28,537 nt of DNA from CAZFYZ01 sp964523735 (GTDB taxonomy: Bacteria > Armatimonadota > UBA5829): positions 1 through 28,537 of the forward strand of contig CAZFYZ010000039.1 of assembly GCA_964523735.1 (NCBI GenBank). The letters are read 5' to 3'. Shown piece by piece: positions 1 through 8,672 of the stretch. Position 1 is the first letter of the stretch. Each line of letters starts with the position of its first letter. The position numbers and the translations under genes are program-made. A model generated the notes under the pieces. The model saw only the letters and a program-made list of their open reading frames with translations. It was not told where the DNA came from and made no database searches.

Positions 1-24
1 AGGTCTGACTGAACCAAACGTCAG

Positions 25-60
25 AGGAGTCCCTGCTATTCAGGCAGGGGCTCCTTTCTT
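25..60. terminator. Hairpin overlapping the ccmF stop codon, probable bidirectional terminator
   Basis: A 12-bp stem pairs 25-36 with 44-55 (one G-T pair) around a 7-base loop. On the plus strand it is followed by TTCTT, so it best fits a terminator for a gene entering from the left edge. The ccmF stop codon (36-38) lies partly in the stem and partly in the loop, so the same hairpin could end the ccm transcript, although the minus-strand tail is not T-rich. Confidence 0.5.
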
Positions 61-2051
61 GCATCTGCCCGCCTCTTCGCCACAGCCATTGTGCCCCCCA
101 CAACGACCAGCGCCATCCCAAGCCATAGCATCCATATGAGAGGCTTCTTGCTAACCTCGACCTCGACCTGCTCCTTAACGCCGTTACCGGTGACATTCAG
201 GTCCACGCCAACGACCATTGCTGACATATCATGGCTTCCCTGAGCCATAAGCCGTCGGAACTCAAAGTGATAGCCATCAACGTCCGCCGGCGCTCCCTTC
301 GCCACGTCAAAAACTACCGGCATGCCCTGGGGCGAGTTGTACTGAACTCTCGCCAAGTCCTGCTCAACCTGCATTCCCAAGAGTGTGATAGTCGCCTTGC
401 TTCCAGGAATCTCGGCAGGAACGGACACAAGGCCCTCCTCGGTCATCGACGCCGTTGGCATGATCGTTGTCCCGCTCAGGTCCCCCGGGGAGATGTACAG
501 ATCGCCTGCAACCGAAGACTTGATGAAAGGACGTTTTACCGCGCCTCGCTCAGTCACCTCCATCGAGAGCGGCACGTCCAGCCGCCGTCCGTCGCGTTGG
601 AGGCTCAGCCTTACGATCAGCTCGTTAGGACCACCCTGCTCCCTACCAACGTAGCTGACTGCCCAGCCGAACGCCTTCTCCGGTGAGCCGCCCTCGGTAA
701 CGATTACCTTCTGCGAGGGCCCGGTGGAGGAGAGAGCGATCCCGGCAACCATCAGCACAACGCCGACGTGAGCCACCGTCGCCCCTCGCGTGACCCTGTG
801 CAAACGCAAAGACCCAGAGGACGCCCACGCAGCGATCGGCACGGCGGCGATCAGCACCAGCACAAGAGCCGCGATCGGGACCGACATCTTCGTGTAGAAT
901 TCGGGCTTGATCACCGTATTGGATATCAGGGGATAGCTTGTACCGACAAGAACCACCAACGCGAACAGCACCAGCCCTATGATGCCAAACGCAACCAGTG
1001 CTCCTCGCGGTCCCACCGCGGTTTCCGACGCCTCGGCCCTGCCCGCCGCCGGCACACTCCAGACACGTACGGCCAGCAAGCCGGTGCTCAGAACTGTGTA
1101 GAAGCAAAGGAATCCCAGCAGATACCTGTAGGCGCCGAGATCGGTGAACGAGTGAACCGATACGTCCGCCAGCACGCCGCTTCGGGTCAGGAACGTCGCG
1201 TAGAGTACCGACAGAAACGTCGCGAGCGCGAGAACCAGGTTCCATCGAGCCATCCTGCCCGTGTGCCGCTGGAACAGCAGTCCGTGCAGCAACGCCGTGC
1301 CCAAGAGCCAGGGCACGAGTGAGGCGTTCTCGACCGGGTCCCAGCCCCAGTAGCCGCCCCACCCCAGCACCTCGTACGACCACACCATGCCGAGCACCAG
1401 ACCGGCGGTCAGTGTCAGCCACCCGAACACGGTCCAAGCGAGACAGGCTCGAAGGCAATTCTGAGCGTCGCGGCTGAGAAGCGCCCGCACCGCAAAGGCC
1501 GCCGGAACCACGAGCCCCGCATAACCCAGGAACACCACTGGGGGATGAATGGCCATCCACGGGTTCTTGAGGAGCGGGTTCATCCCCATCCCCACCATGC
1601 CCGGCTGAAAGCTGGCAAGCGGTCTAAATGGGTCGCTCACGAGGAGAAGCAGACAGACGAACGCTTGCACGGATGCCCAGAAGCAGACCAGCCAAACGTC
1701 TTGCCTGCGCACGAGGGCTACACCGATCGCCGCAATCAGCAGCCCCCACAGCAGCAGTGACCCCTCCTGCCCGGCCCAGAATGACGAGATCCGGTAGATC
1801 AGCGCGTCATTCGGCCCGCTGTAACTGTGTATATACGCGATGTCGTAGCGTCTGCCCGAGAGGATCTGCTGCATCAGATAGATCGATGTGAACGCCAACG
1901 AACCCGCGCAGCAGTAGTATGCCCCGCGAGCCCACCGCTCGAGCCTTGGCCAGCGACCTTGAGAGATCGCGGAGAGCAGGTACCCAGCGAATGCCAGGAC
2001 CGCGGAGACAGTAGCTATGTAGAGCGCAAAGTTGTCTGTAGAGATACCCAA
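36..2051 (-). CDS. ccmF: Cytochrome c heme lyase subunit CcmF
   Basis: This polytopic membrane protein of 671 residues is the size of CcmF/NrfE, which takes heme from holo-CcmE and attaches it to apocytochrome c at the outer face of the cytoplasmic membrane. The tryptophan-rich WWD segment is visible (GGYWGWDPVENASLVPWLLG, around residue 235), as is the upstream stretch MNPLLKNPWMAIHPPVVFLG. The C-terminus has a periplasmic beta-rich domain and a last membrane helix. The start is TTG, preceded by AGGGGAAG, and lies 4 bases after the ccmE stop. It is the last gene of ccmABCEF seen here. CcmH and CcmG are not in the window, but sequence further left could hold them. Confidence 0.93.
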   Translation of the reverse strand: MGISTDNFALYIATVSAVLAFAGYLLSAISQGRWPRLERWARGAYYCCAGSLAFTSIYLMQQILSGRRYDIAYIHSYSGPNDALIYRISSFWAGQEGSLLLWGLLIAAIGVALVRRQDVWLVCFWASVQAFVCLLLLVSDPFRPLASFQPGMVGMGMNPLLKNPWMAIHPPVVFLGYAGLVVPAAFAVRALLSRDAQNCLRACLAWTVFGWLTLTAGLVLGMVWSYEVLGWGGYWGWDPVENASLVPWLLGTALLHGLLFQRHTGRMARWNLVLALATFLSVLYATFLTRSGVLADVSVHSFTDLGAYRYLLGFLCFYTVLSTGLLAVRVWSVPAAGRAEASETAVGPRGALVAFGIIGLVLFALVVLVGTSYPLISNTVIKPEFYTKMSVPIAALVLVLIAAVPIAAWASSGSLRLHRVTRGATVAHVGVVLMVAGIALSSTGPSQKVIVTEGGSPEKAFGWAVSYVGREQGGPNELIVRLSLQRDGRRLDVPLSMEVTERGAVKRPFIKSSVAGDLYISPGDLSGTTIMPTASMTEEGLVSVPAEIPGSKATITLLGMQVEQDLARVQYNSPQGMPVVFDVAKGAPADVDGYHFEFRRLMAQGSHDMSAMVVGVDLNVTGNGVKEQVEVEVSKKPLIWMLWLGMALVVVGGTMAVAKRRADARKEPLPE

Positions 2052-2055
2052 GAGG

Positions 2056-2427
2056 TTACTTCCCCTGATACTTAGAGGGACACTTCAGCAGGACCTGATC
2101 CGCGACGAGGTCGCGGCCGTAGTATGTGCCGCGTACAACGGCCTTATCAGCCGTGTCAAAGTTCGCCGGCTTGACTCCCTTGTAGCGGACAACGATTGTC
2201 TCGCCCTTGTCATCAACGAGCTGGAACATGAGTTCATCCGTCTTCTCGTCTGTGCGCGTTGAAGAGTGAGAGATCCTGCCTATGAACTGCACCGGCTTAT
2301 CCTTGACCGCGCGAACTTCGGCGACGGTGGTGACGTATGGTGTCTGCGCCTTCATCAACTCCGTGGCGCCAAGCACGGCGAACCCGGCGATCAGAACGAC
2401 TCCCAGAATGTACATCCACTTGTTCAT
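2056..2427 (-). CDS. ccmE: Cytochrome c maturation heme chaperone CcmE, CxxxY variant
   Basis: This protein of 123 residues has one N-terminal membrane anchor (about 6-22) followed by a small OB-fold domain, the usual CcmE plan. Classical CcmE binds heme covalently through His in HxxxY. Here the C-terminal motif is CPSKY, with Cys116 and Tyr120 in a CxxxY arrangement and no His at that place. CxxxY CcmE is known from archaea, Desulfovibrio-type and some other bacteria, in a System I variant that lacks CcmH. The polar tail after Tyr is only three residues long. The ATG start overlaps the ccmC stop as ATGA, indicating translational coupling. Confidence 0.93.
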   Translation of the reverse strand: MNKWMYILGVVLIAGFAVLGATELMKAQTPYVTTVAEVRAVKDKPVQFIGRISHSSTRTDEKTDELMFQLVDDKGETIVVRYKGVKPANFDTADKAVVRGTYYGRDLVADQVLLKCPSKYQGK

Positions 2428-3092
2428 TGTTTGAGCCCTGCCATTTCCTTAGCGACCCTGGCTCGCAGAAGCCATACGTAGAGCCATACGAACCCAACCA
2501 TCGCCGCCGCCATCGCTACGCGATAGTCGGTCGAGAGCCGCGCATTGTTTGGGTGCAGCGAGACCATCGTCCTGGGCAGGACAAACACGAAGAAGGGCAT
2601 CACGACACACGCCAGCACGTTGTAGACCGCGCTGATACGAGCCCTTGCCTGAGCGCCCGGAATCGCCCCTCTGAGCGCGAAGTAAGCGGAGTAGACAACC
2701 ATCAGCATAAGCACCGTGGTCTCCCGCGGGTCCCAGTTCCAGGCCGAACCCCACTCTATCCGCGCGAAAACCATCCCAAGCACCGTCGCGGCCGCAGTGA
2801 ACACCAAGCCCAGGCGGGCGGAGGCTGCCGATTTGACGTCCGAGCCCATCGACTTTCGCCACACGAAACCAAGGGCATACAAAGTCGAGACAACATACGC
2901 GATCACGCCCACAATGGCACACGGCACGTGAATCACGACCAGCCGGGCCCACTCCGGGTCCGCAAAATCCTTCGCCGGCGGCACATACACCAGAGTGCCT
3001 GCCACGACCGCGGCCATCCAGATGAAGAACCCGATACGCCAGAAAAACGGCATGGGCGGCTTCTGACTTGGTTGTGTGTCTATGATTCCCAT
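2424..3092 (-). CDS. ccmC: Heme exporter/CcmE-loading protein CcmC
   Basis: This 222-residue protein has six likely membrane helices. It carries the WWD motif of heme-handling proteins (WGSAWNWDPRETTVLMLM, around residue 120) and conserved His residues on either side. CcmC presents heme to CcmE on the periplasmic face. The ATG start has AGGT just upstream and lies inside the end of ccmB (13-base overlap); the stop overlaps ccmE by 4 bases. No ccmD-sized ORF fits between ccmC and ccmE, so CcmD is missing, too divergent to see, or encoded elsewhere. Confidence 0.93.
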   Translation of the reverse strand: MGIIDTQPSQKPPMPFFWRIGFFIWMAAVVAGTLVYVPPAKDFADPEWARLVVIHVPCAIVGVIAYVVSTLYALGFVWRKSMGSDVKSAASARLGLVFTAAATVLGMVFARIEWGSAWNWDPRETTVLMLMVVYSAYFALRGAIPGAQARARISAVYNVLACVVMPFFVFVLPRTMVSLHPNNARLSTDYRVAMAAAMVGFVWLYVWLLRARVAKEMAGLKQ

Positions 3093-3808
3093 ACAAACCT
3101 AAACAACATTAGACTAGCGACAAGCACTGTCCCTGAGTAATACGCCAACAGCCGCAGATCCGTCCCAGTAACTGCAGTCGGCACACCGGCGATCGCCAGA
3201 CCCGTTGCATGAATCGCCAGCGCCAGCACCGGGACCAGCAGCGGGAAACTGATCACGGCATACAGCGCGCCTTTGCCTGTGGCTTTCGAGACGATAGCGG
3301 CAGATGTGGTCGCGCAGACAGCCAATCCCACTGTTCCCAAAACAAGCACGGCCACAAACTCGACCCAGTTCTTGACATGGCAGCCTGCCAGTGTCAGGAA
3401 CAGGGGCACCGTGACGATCTCTACAGCAGCCATCTCCAGCAGGTTCACCCCAAGCTTGCCTAGGTACACAGCGTTCGGAGGAGCCACCAGACGAAGCAGG
3501 TCCGCCGTGTGGGATTCTTCCTCACGCACGAAGCTGCGCGATAGCCCCGACATCGCGGAGAAGTAGATCACCAGCCACAACAGCGCCGCGGCCACCTCTG
3601 CGTTCGAACCCCACGCGGCGAGGCCAAAGGACACCGCGATCGTGCTCGTCACGGAGAACAGAATGACAGAGCCCAGCGCACTTCTGGTCCTTACCTCCGC
3701 GCGAAGGTCCTTGGCCACCACAGACCAGACGGCCTTTGAGAAGCGCGAACCACCCGATGTGGCGCTCAAACGATTCCTGGACCCCGTGCTGACTTCAGCC
3801 GTCTTCAC
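3080..3808 (-). CDS. ccmB: Heme ABC exporter membrane subunit CcmB
   Basis: This 242-residue membrane protein has six predicted helices and a short cytoplasmic N-terminus followed by VVAKDLRAEVRTR, the pattern seen at the start of CcmB proteins. With CcmA it forms the ABC complex that drives release of holo-CcmE. The GTG start follows a strong SD (GGAGGAGG) and overlaps the ccmA stop by 4 bases. The protein is slightly longer at the N-terminus than the roughly 220-residue norm. Confidence 0.9.
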   Translation of the reverse strand: MKTAEVSTGSRNRLSATSGGSRFSKAVWSVVAKDLRAEVRTRSALGSVILFSVTSTIAVSFGLAAWGSNAEVAAALLWLVIYFSAMSGLSRSFVREEESHTADLLRLVAPPNAVYLGKLGVNLLEMAAVEIVTVPLFLTLAGCHVKNWVEFVAVLVLGTVGLAVCATTSAAIVSKATGKGALYAVISFPLLVPVLALAIHATGLAIAGVPTAVTGTDLRLLAYYSGTVLVASLMLFRFVWES

Positions 3809-4419
3809 TGACCTCCTCCAAGATCGAGGCGCGCCTCACCCCGTGCCGCTTCGGCTGGATCGTTGGTGGCAATCACAACCATACCTCGATCACGCCAGCG
3901 CTCGAGAATCGCGTCCAGTACCTCGCGGCCGGCCTCGTCCAGGTTAGACTCGGGTTCATCCAGCAGCAGGAAAGGAGGGTCGTGCGCAATCGCCGCAGCA
4001 AGGCACGCGCGCCTGTAGAGACCCGAGGACAGCTCACTCACTGCGTCGTTCGCCCGGTTAGCAAGCCCCACCATCTCAAGCGCAGCCTCGGCTCGATCTG
4101 TCGAAAGGCCCCTGGCAGCAAGCATGAACCTGATGTTCTCCAGCGCTGTCAGCTCCTCGTAAAGCCTGATACCCGGAGCCGCGAGCCCGATCACATCCCT
4201 AAGTCTCTCGCGTGGGACCCTCACACCGTCTAGCGCTATCCTGGCCTCACCAAGGCTGGGCGTAAGCAAGCCCGACAGTATACGAAGCAATGTGGACTTG
4301 CCCGACCCGTTCGGGCCGGTCACAGCGAGGCATCGCCCGTCGAACTCGAAGTTGATCGAGTCGAACACCGTGCGGCTATCGAAATCGTGCGTGAGGCCGG
4401 AAAGCTGAATTGAAAGCAA
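3805..4419 (-). CDS. ccmA: Heme ABC exporter ATP-binding subunit CcmA
   Basis: This is an ABC ATPase of 204 residues, typical CcmA length. Walker A is GPNGSGKST (35-43), the signature is LSSGLYRR (130-137), and Walker B is FLLLDEPESNLD (150-161). It supplies the ATP hydrolysis for CcmAB. The start is TTG with GGGAG six bases upstream. It is the first gene of the operon and sits about 20 bases downstream of the predicted transcription start. The neighbouring ccmB, C, E and F make the assignment firm, since CcmA alone resembles many ABC ATPases. Confidence 0.92.
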   Translation of the reverse strand: MLSIQLSGLTHDFDSRTVFDSINFEFDGRCLAVTGPNGSGKSTLLRILSGLLTPSLGEARIALDGVRVPRERLRDVIGLAAPGIRLYEELTALENIRFMLAARGLSTDRAEAALEMVGLANRANDAVSELSSGLYRRACLAAAIAHDPPFLLLDEPESNLDEAGREVLDAILERWRDRGMVVIATNDPAEAARGEARLDLGGGQ

Positions 4420-4448
4420 GGCTGCTCCCTAAGCTCATTAACACATCC

Positions 4449-4478
4449 ATTATCCCACCCACCCGCGCGCCGCGTCAA
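4449..4478 (-). promoter_or_regulatory. Sigma70-type promoter for the ccm operon
   Basis: Reading the minus strand, TTGACG (4478-4473) and GATAAT (4454-4449) are separated by 18 bases, each one mismatch from consensus. Transcription would begin near 4442, about 20 bases before the ccmA TTG start. The GC-rich spacer also forms part of an imperfect inverted repeat with 4491-4503. Confidence 0.55.
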
Positions 4479-4509
4479 ACTGTGAATACGGACTGCGCGC
4501 GGTGGGGCT

Positions 4510-5697
4510 TCAGTTGGACTGGGACTTGAGGCGCTCAATGAGAGCTTTGACCGCCTCAGCGTCGGGAATGTTGATTAGGCATCGCGCCATTGGGTTGGAG
4601 CGGTTCGCAGATGCGCGCAGCTCCGCCTCCCCTCCGGGCGGCAGCAACACGAGCCCGCCTACACCATCCCCCCGAACGTTGCACTCTACCGCGAGGACAT
4701 CCGAAAGGTCGACTGATCCGATCTGCCGGCCTGCAATATCGCTGAAGGAGAGAACTCTCCGATCAGTCACTGCGTAGAGCCAGTGGACTCCGGAAGGCTT
4801 GTAAGGCCGCAACCACATGAACCACAGAATGCAGCCGCCCTGCATTCCGATGAATAGACCAAACAAGAGGCAAGGTATAAGGATGTACCAGTAGCCTCGA
4901 GTAGTCACGTAGATACCAGACATGATAAGGAGCAATCCCCCCAGCAGTTCGAGTAAGCTTGACCACATCACCCGGCCCTGGAACCGCCGCCGCTTCCTCT
5001 GCTCAGCGGTCGGAGGAATCATTCGCCCGAACCACTCTATCCGCTCACCTGGCAACAGCTCACTGCCGAACACCGCCAGCGCCTCTTCCCGCTGATCGTT
5101 AGGAAGCCCTGCGGTCGCCTCAACGATATCGGGGGCGGGCTCACTGGCTAGTAGCGCTCTCAGCTCGTCTATAAGCACGCACACATTCCCGGCGTCTGGA
5201 ACCATGTGGAGTTCATAGTCCCTGAACAGACCAGGCGAGATCGCACGCAGGGTGATCACCCCAGTCCCATCAGAGTCCACCGCACCCGGTGTTGCAGTAA
5301 GATCGGCAAGATGGAACGAGCTGATTCTCAGGAACGGACGAGTCTCGACGTGTAGGACCCGCCGTGTCGTCACGATGTGCCCGTCCTCAGACGAGTTTGA
5401 GCCAATACGAAGGATGATGAGGACGAATCCAAGGAGGATAGTGCCGATCGCCCCTAGGGCTAGCACTAGCGGCAGCCGGGAGAAAGCCAGCTCCAAACCC
5501 GTGAGGGGAGGCAACTTCAAGAAGGCAAGTAACAGGAGGGTCCCGACAGCCATGAGTCCCGCACCTACAGGCACGCCCCAGTTAACCAGCCTGAACAGCC
5601 TGGGCATAGGCGGCTCGCGGCCAATCCATCTGATCTCCTCGCCCGGCAGAAGATGGGGACGAAGCAGCTCTTCCATACGTCCTTGCGAGATCGCCAT
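4510..5697 (-). CDS. Membrane protein with two PH-like domain repeats
   Basis: The protein has about 395 residues and consists of two copies of one unit. Each copy begins with LLPGE-I-W-GR, continues with a pair of membrane helices, and ends with a beta-rich domain containing VTTRRVLHVE (first copy) or VTDRRVLSF (second copy). The TxRRVL pattern is typical of bacterial PH-like domains attached to membrane hairpins (YdbS/YdbT or DUF304 style). The function of such proteins is largely unknown. The ATG at 5697 has GGAG six bases upstream and is preferred; the frame stays open to a TTG at 5739 that would add 14 residues. It follows hydE by 105 bases. I see no link to hydrogenase maturation other than position. 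Confidence 0.75.
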   Translation of the reverse strand: MAISQGRMEELLRPHLLPGEEIRWIGREPPMPRLFRLVNWGVPVGAGLMAVGTLLLLAFLKLPPLTGLELAFSRLPLVLALGAIGTILLGFVLIILRIGSNSSEDGHIVTTRRVLHVETRPFLRISSFHLADLTATPGAVDSDGTGVITLRAISPGLFRDYELHMVPDAGNVCVLIDELRALLASEPAPDIVEATAGLPNDQREEALAVFGSELLPGERIEWFGRMIPPTAEQRKRRRFQGRVMWSSLLELLGGLLLIMSGIYVTTRGYWYILIPCLLFGLFIGMQGGCILWFMWLRPYKPSGVHWLYAVTDRRVLSFSDIAGRQIGSVDLSDVLAVECNVRGDGVGGLVLLPPGGEAELRASANRSNPMARCLINIPDAEAVKALIERLKSQSN

Positions 5698-5802
5698 GTC
5701 ACGCTCCAGCGCAGAGGTTGCTTGCATCTCCATCTTCAACGGAGGCGACCGGAATCCTGCTGCGATCCTGGTAGCGTGCTTCCATACGGGCTCTTGCAGA
5801 AC

Positions 5803-6888
5803 CTACTCAGCACTAGCGGAGTCTGGGTTTGCCCGGAGCCGATCTCTCTGTAGCTTTCGCGAATGCCCGGCGTCTGTCGAGACCGTCCGCCCAACCGATT
5901 CAATGCGCATTCGCATGCACCCGTGGCAGTGCGCCGGGTCTTCGCTGATGCAGCGCTTGTTGGGGTAGATCTCGTAGTGAACGCGGTACTTCAGAGGAGT
6001 GTAGTTGGGCATCACAACGTCAGCGCCAGCCTCCAGCGCCATCTCCCTGCCCAGTTCGGTGATCGAACCAATCGCAGTCGTCGCCGGCAGCAGAGCGTCG
6101 CGAGTCACAATGCGCGCCAGAGCGACCATCTTCAGCGTCATCTGCAGATCGCCGGTCGGGCATTCGGCAAATGGCGTATCAGGATGCGGGATATAGGGGC
6201 CGATTCCGGCCATATCAGGCTGAAAGTCCCTGAAGAACTCAATGTCGTCAGCCAAGTGCTCGACAGTCTGGTGAGGCGCGCCGACCATGCAGCCCGCGCC
6301 AGTCTGGTAGCCCAGTTCTCTCAGCCACCGCAGACACTGCATCCGGTGGTCATAGTCGCTGTCCGGATGAAGGAGCTTGTATAGGTCGCGATTGGCGGCC
6401 TCGTGTCGGAGCAGGTAGCGGTCCGCCCCAGCCTCTTTCCAGAGCTTGTAGTCTTCGTAAGGCCTCTCCCCCAGACACAGCGTGATCGCCAACCCGGTCT
6501 TCGCTCTGATATCTCTGACGACCCTTGCGATCACCTCGCCGGTGTAGTATGGGTCCTCGCCGGACTGAAGCACAATGGTCTTGAGGCCCTTCGCATCAAG
6601 CTCAACGGCAAGCTCGATGATCTCTTCCGGCGGCATCCGATAGCGCTCGAGGTCAGAGTTCGGCGCGCGTATTCCGCAGTAGAGGCACTGGCGCGCACAG
6701 ACGTTGGAGAACTCAACAAGCGCCCTCACCTGGACATCATCGCCGACGTATCGTTTGCGGACCTCATCGCCCGCCTTGAGCAGACGCTGAACGTCCTCCT
6801 CATTGTCCAGACTCAGCAGGAATACTATCTCGTCTCTGGACAGCTCGCCGGAGTCTATGCACTTGTCCAACAGGCGACCAAGATCCAC
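5803..6888 (-). CDS. hydE: [FeFe]-hydrogenase maturation radical SAM protein HydE
   Basis: This is a radical SAM protein of 361 residues, the usual HydE length. The SAM-cluster cysteines are in NVCARQCLYCGIR (Cys64, Cys68, Cys71, CxxxCxxC). Near the C-terminus CISEDPAHCHGC matches the second-cluster spacing known in HydE (C-x7-C-x2-C, about 313, 321, 324). HydE acts with HydG and HydF to assemble the two-iron subcluster of [FeFe]-hydrogenase, probably acting on the iron-cysteine-carbonyl product of HydG. Its GTG start shares one base with the hydG stop, so the two are coupled. About 35 charged residues follow the last cysteines, somewhat more than usual. PylB and BioB relatives are less likely given the hydG neighbour and the second cluster. 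Confidence 0.92.
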   Translation of the reverse strand: MDLGRLLDKCIDSGELSRDEIVFLLSLDNEEDVQRLLKAGDEVRKRYVGDDVQVRALVEFSNVCARQCLYCGIRAPNSDLERYRMPPEEIIELAVELDAKGLKTIVLQSGEDPYYTGEVIARVVRDIRAKTGLAITLCLGERPYEDYKLWKEAGADRYLLRHEAANRDLYKLLHPDSDYDHRMQCLRWLRELGYQTGAGCMVGAPHQTVEHLADDIEFFRDFQPDMAGIGPYIPHPDTPFAECPTGDLQMTLKMVALARIVTRDALLPATTAIGSITELGREMALEAGADVVMPNYTPLKYRVHYEIYPNKRCISEDPAHCHGCMRMRIESVGRTVSTDAGHSRKLQRDRLRANPDSASAE

Positions 6889-8297
6889 TATACGTAAACG
6901 TCCCTCTCGCCTGCCTCGATGCGAGCAAGCTGCGCCATCGTCTTCTCACGTACTGGTTGAGACAGATCCTCCAGACACTCTGCAAGCACTCGCTCTCCCT
7001 CATCTCGCGTCTCACCTTCGGCATAGTCGATGAGGTATTCCTTGAGCGAGAGCAGCGCGTTCGGCTCGCACATACCATGTATGTGCCCGTGCTTGGCGAG
7101 CTTCATGAACGCAGCGCCCGTACGGCCTGTTCGGTAGCACGCAGTGCAGAAGCTCGGGATGTAGTTGTCCTTACAGAGTTGACACATTACCTCCGACAGA
7201 CTCCTGTCGTCGCCGATGGAGAACTGCTCGGCCTCGGGCTTGTGCGCCTTGGCATCGTGATAGCCGCCCGGAGACGTCCGGGACCCCGCACTGATCTGCG
7301 ATACGCCCAGAGCGATCAGCTCATTCCTGAACTCCGCCCGCTCGCGTGTCGAGAGGATAATCCCCGTGTAAGGCACCGCAAGGCGCAGGCAGGACACGAT
7401 GCGCCGCATGTCATCGTCATTCACCGCATGGGGAGGCTTATTGGCCGCCGGCGCGTTGAGAGCGGGCTCGAGTCTCGGCACTGATATCGTGTGCGGCCCA
7501 ACTCCGAACTTCGCATCCAGATACTGCGAGTGCTTCAAGACCGCCATCACTTCGAATCGGTAGTCAGTCAGCCCGAACAACGCGCCGACGCCAATGTCAT
7601 CGATACCGGCCTCCATCGCCCGATCCGGCGCCAGAAGCCTCCATAGATAATCAGCCTTGGGGCCGGATGGATGCATAATCTTGTAAGTGTCGAGGTGATA
7701 GGTTTCCTGGAAGCACTGCCATGTGCCGATGCCTGTCTCTCTAAGCCGCCTGAACTCTGCGACGGAGAGTGGAGCGCAGTTCACATTAACTCTGCGGATG
7801 GAGGCCTGACCGACTGTGGTGTCATAGACGGCCGCAACCGCTTGCTCTATGTAGTCTACTCCCGACAGCTTGGGGTGCTCCCCGGCGACGAGCAGCACTC
7901 GCTTGTGGCCTTCGGAGAGAAGAAGCTCGACCTCCTGGCGTATCTCGTCCATCGTCAGCACACGCCGAACAAGCTCTTTGTTATCCTTGCGGAAGCCGCA
8001 GTAGAGACAGTTGTTAGCGCATACATTGGAGACATACAGAGGGGCAAAAAACACCATCCGCCGGCCGTAGATGGCCTCTTTCACATATAACGCCGCCTGG
8101 TAGATGGCGCTTACTACCTCTTCGTCCGTCGCCTGCAGCAGGATCGCCAGCTCTTCGAGGTCCAGGCCCTTGCAATCTCTTGCCTTCGCCACAACCTCCA
8201 GCGCTCGGCCTCTATCAGCTCGCTTTCCCGCCTCCAGTAGTGCCAGTATCTTCTCATCGTCCACGAAACCCACAAGCTCACCACTCGCGACAGCCAT
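6888..8297 (-). CDS. hydG: [FeFe]-hydrogenase maturation tyrosine lyase HydG
   Basis: This is a radical SAM enzyme of 469 residues that cleaves tyrosine to p-cresol and makes the CO and CN ligands of the hydrogenase H-cluster. The SAM cluster motif is NVCANNCLYCGFR (Cys93, Cys97, Cys100). The C-terminal region has CTACYRTGRTGAAFM and GHIHGMCEPNALLSLKEYL, the HydG-specific second cluster that distinguishes it from ThiH. The ATG at 8297 is preceded by AGGAAAGG at good spacing. The frame also reaches a TTG at 8321, but that would place this SD inside the gene. HydF and the hydrogenase itself are not in the window. Confidence 0.94.
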   Translation of the reverse strand: MAVASGELVGFVDDEKILALLEAGKRADRGRALEVVAKARDCKGLDLEELAILLQATDEEVVSAIYQAALYVKEAIYGRRMVFFAPLYVSNVCANNCLYCGFRKDNKELVRRVLTMDEIRQEVELLLSEGHKRVLLVAGEHPKLSGVDYIEQAVAAVYDTTVGQASIRRVNVNCAPLSVAEFRRLRETGIGTWQCFQETYHLDTYKIMHPSGPKADYLWRLLAPDRAMEAGIDDIGVGALFGLTDYRFEVMAVLKHSQYLDAKFGVGPHTISVPRLEPALNAPAANKPPHAVNDDDMRRIVSCLRLAVPYTGIILSTRERAEFRNELIALGVSQISAGSRTSPGGYHDAKAHKPEAEQFSIGDDRSLSEVMCQLCKDNYIPSFCTACYRTGRTGAAFMKLAKHGHIHGMCEPNALLSLKEYLIDYAEGETRDEGERVLAECLEDLSQPVREKTMAQLARIEAGERDVYV

Positions 8298-8546
8298 CAC
8301 AGAACCTTTCCTGTTCCGCAAGACATCAAACGCCTGTCCCGCGGCACACCTTGCTTTTGCAACTAACTCTGCCGTATCTTACCCGCTCGACGCGCGCTCA
8401 AACCTGGACGGGCGAAGATTGTGAAGAGAGTCACGAATATATTCTAGCACGTTCAGCGGAGAAGGCAATCCCCTACGGGCCGACCGGCAGTGGCTAGGCG
8501 GCAGACCTGTCTCGGAGCACGACGCCCTGCCAATGCTTATGGGGAA
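8298..8546. other. Intergenic region upstream of hydG
   Basis: About 250 bases separate hydG from the small lysine-rich ORF. I see AT-rich patches (for example TAGAATATATTC on the minus strand near 8440) that could be promoter elements for hydG, but no convincing -35/-10 pair, no RNA gene and no strong hairpin. Confidence 0.3.
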
Positions 8547-8672
8547 CTACTTCTTTCGTTTCTTCGTGGGCATCGGCGAGCCCATATCCTGGCTTGACGA
8601 ACCGCCCTTCTGTCCAGACATCTTTGACTGGTTCTGCTTTGGCTTCTTCTGCTTTGCTTTCTTGTTTGCCAT
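8547..8672 (-). CDS. Very small lysine-rich protein, hypothetical
   Basis: A 41-codon frame encodes a peptide beginning MANKKAKQKKPKQNQSK and ending PTKKRKK, with 12 lysines and almost no hydrophobic residues. It has an ATG start with AGGAG eight bases upstream, and a TAG stop. Such a composition suits a nucleic-acid-binding or disordered peptide, but no family is recognised. The frame extends upstream to 8735 without an obvious SD. The opposite strand is also open here, giving a leucine- and phenylalanine-rich reading that is probably its shadow. The SD and the coherent composition favour a real gene, but the evidence is limited. Confidence 0.4.
   Translation of the reverse strand: MANKKAKQKKPKQNQSKMSGQKGGSSSQDMGSPMPTKKRKK

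Noticed and set aside
643..1560. Long minus-strand ORF of 305 codons inside ccmF
   Set aside because: It reads Arg/Gly/Ser-rich low-quality protein in another frame of ccmF; the ccmF frame has clear family motifs.
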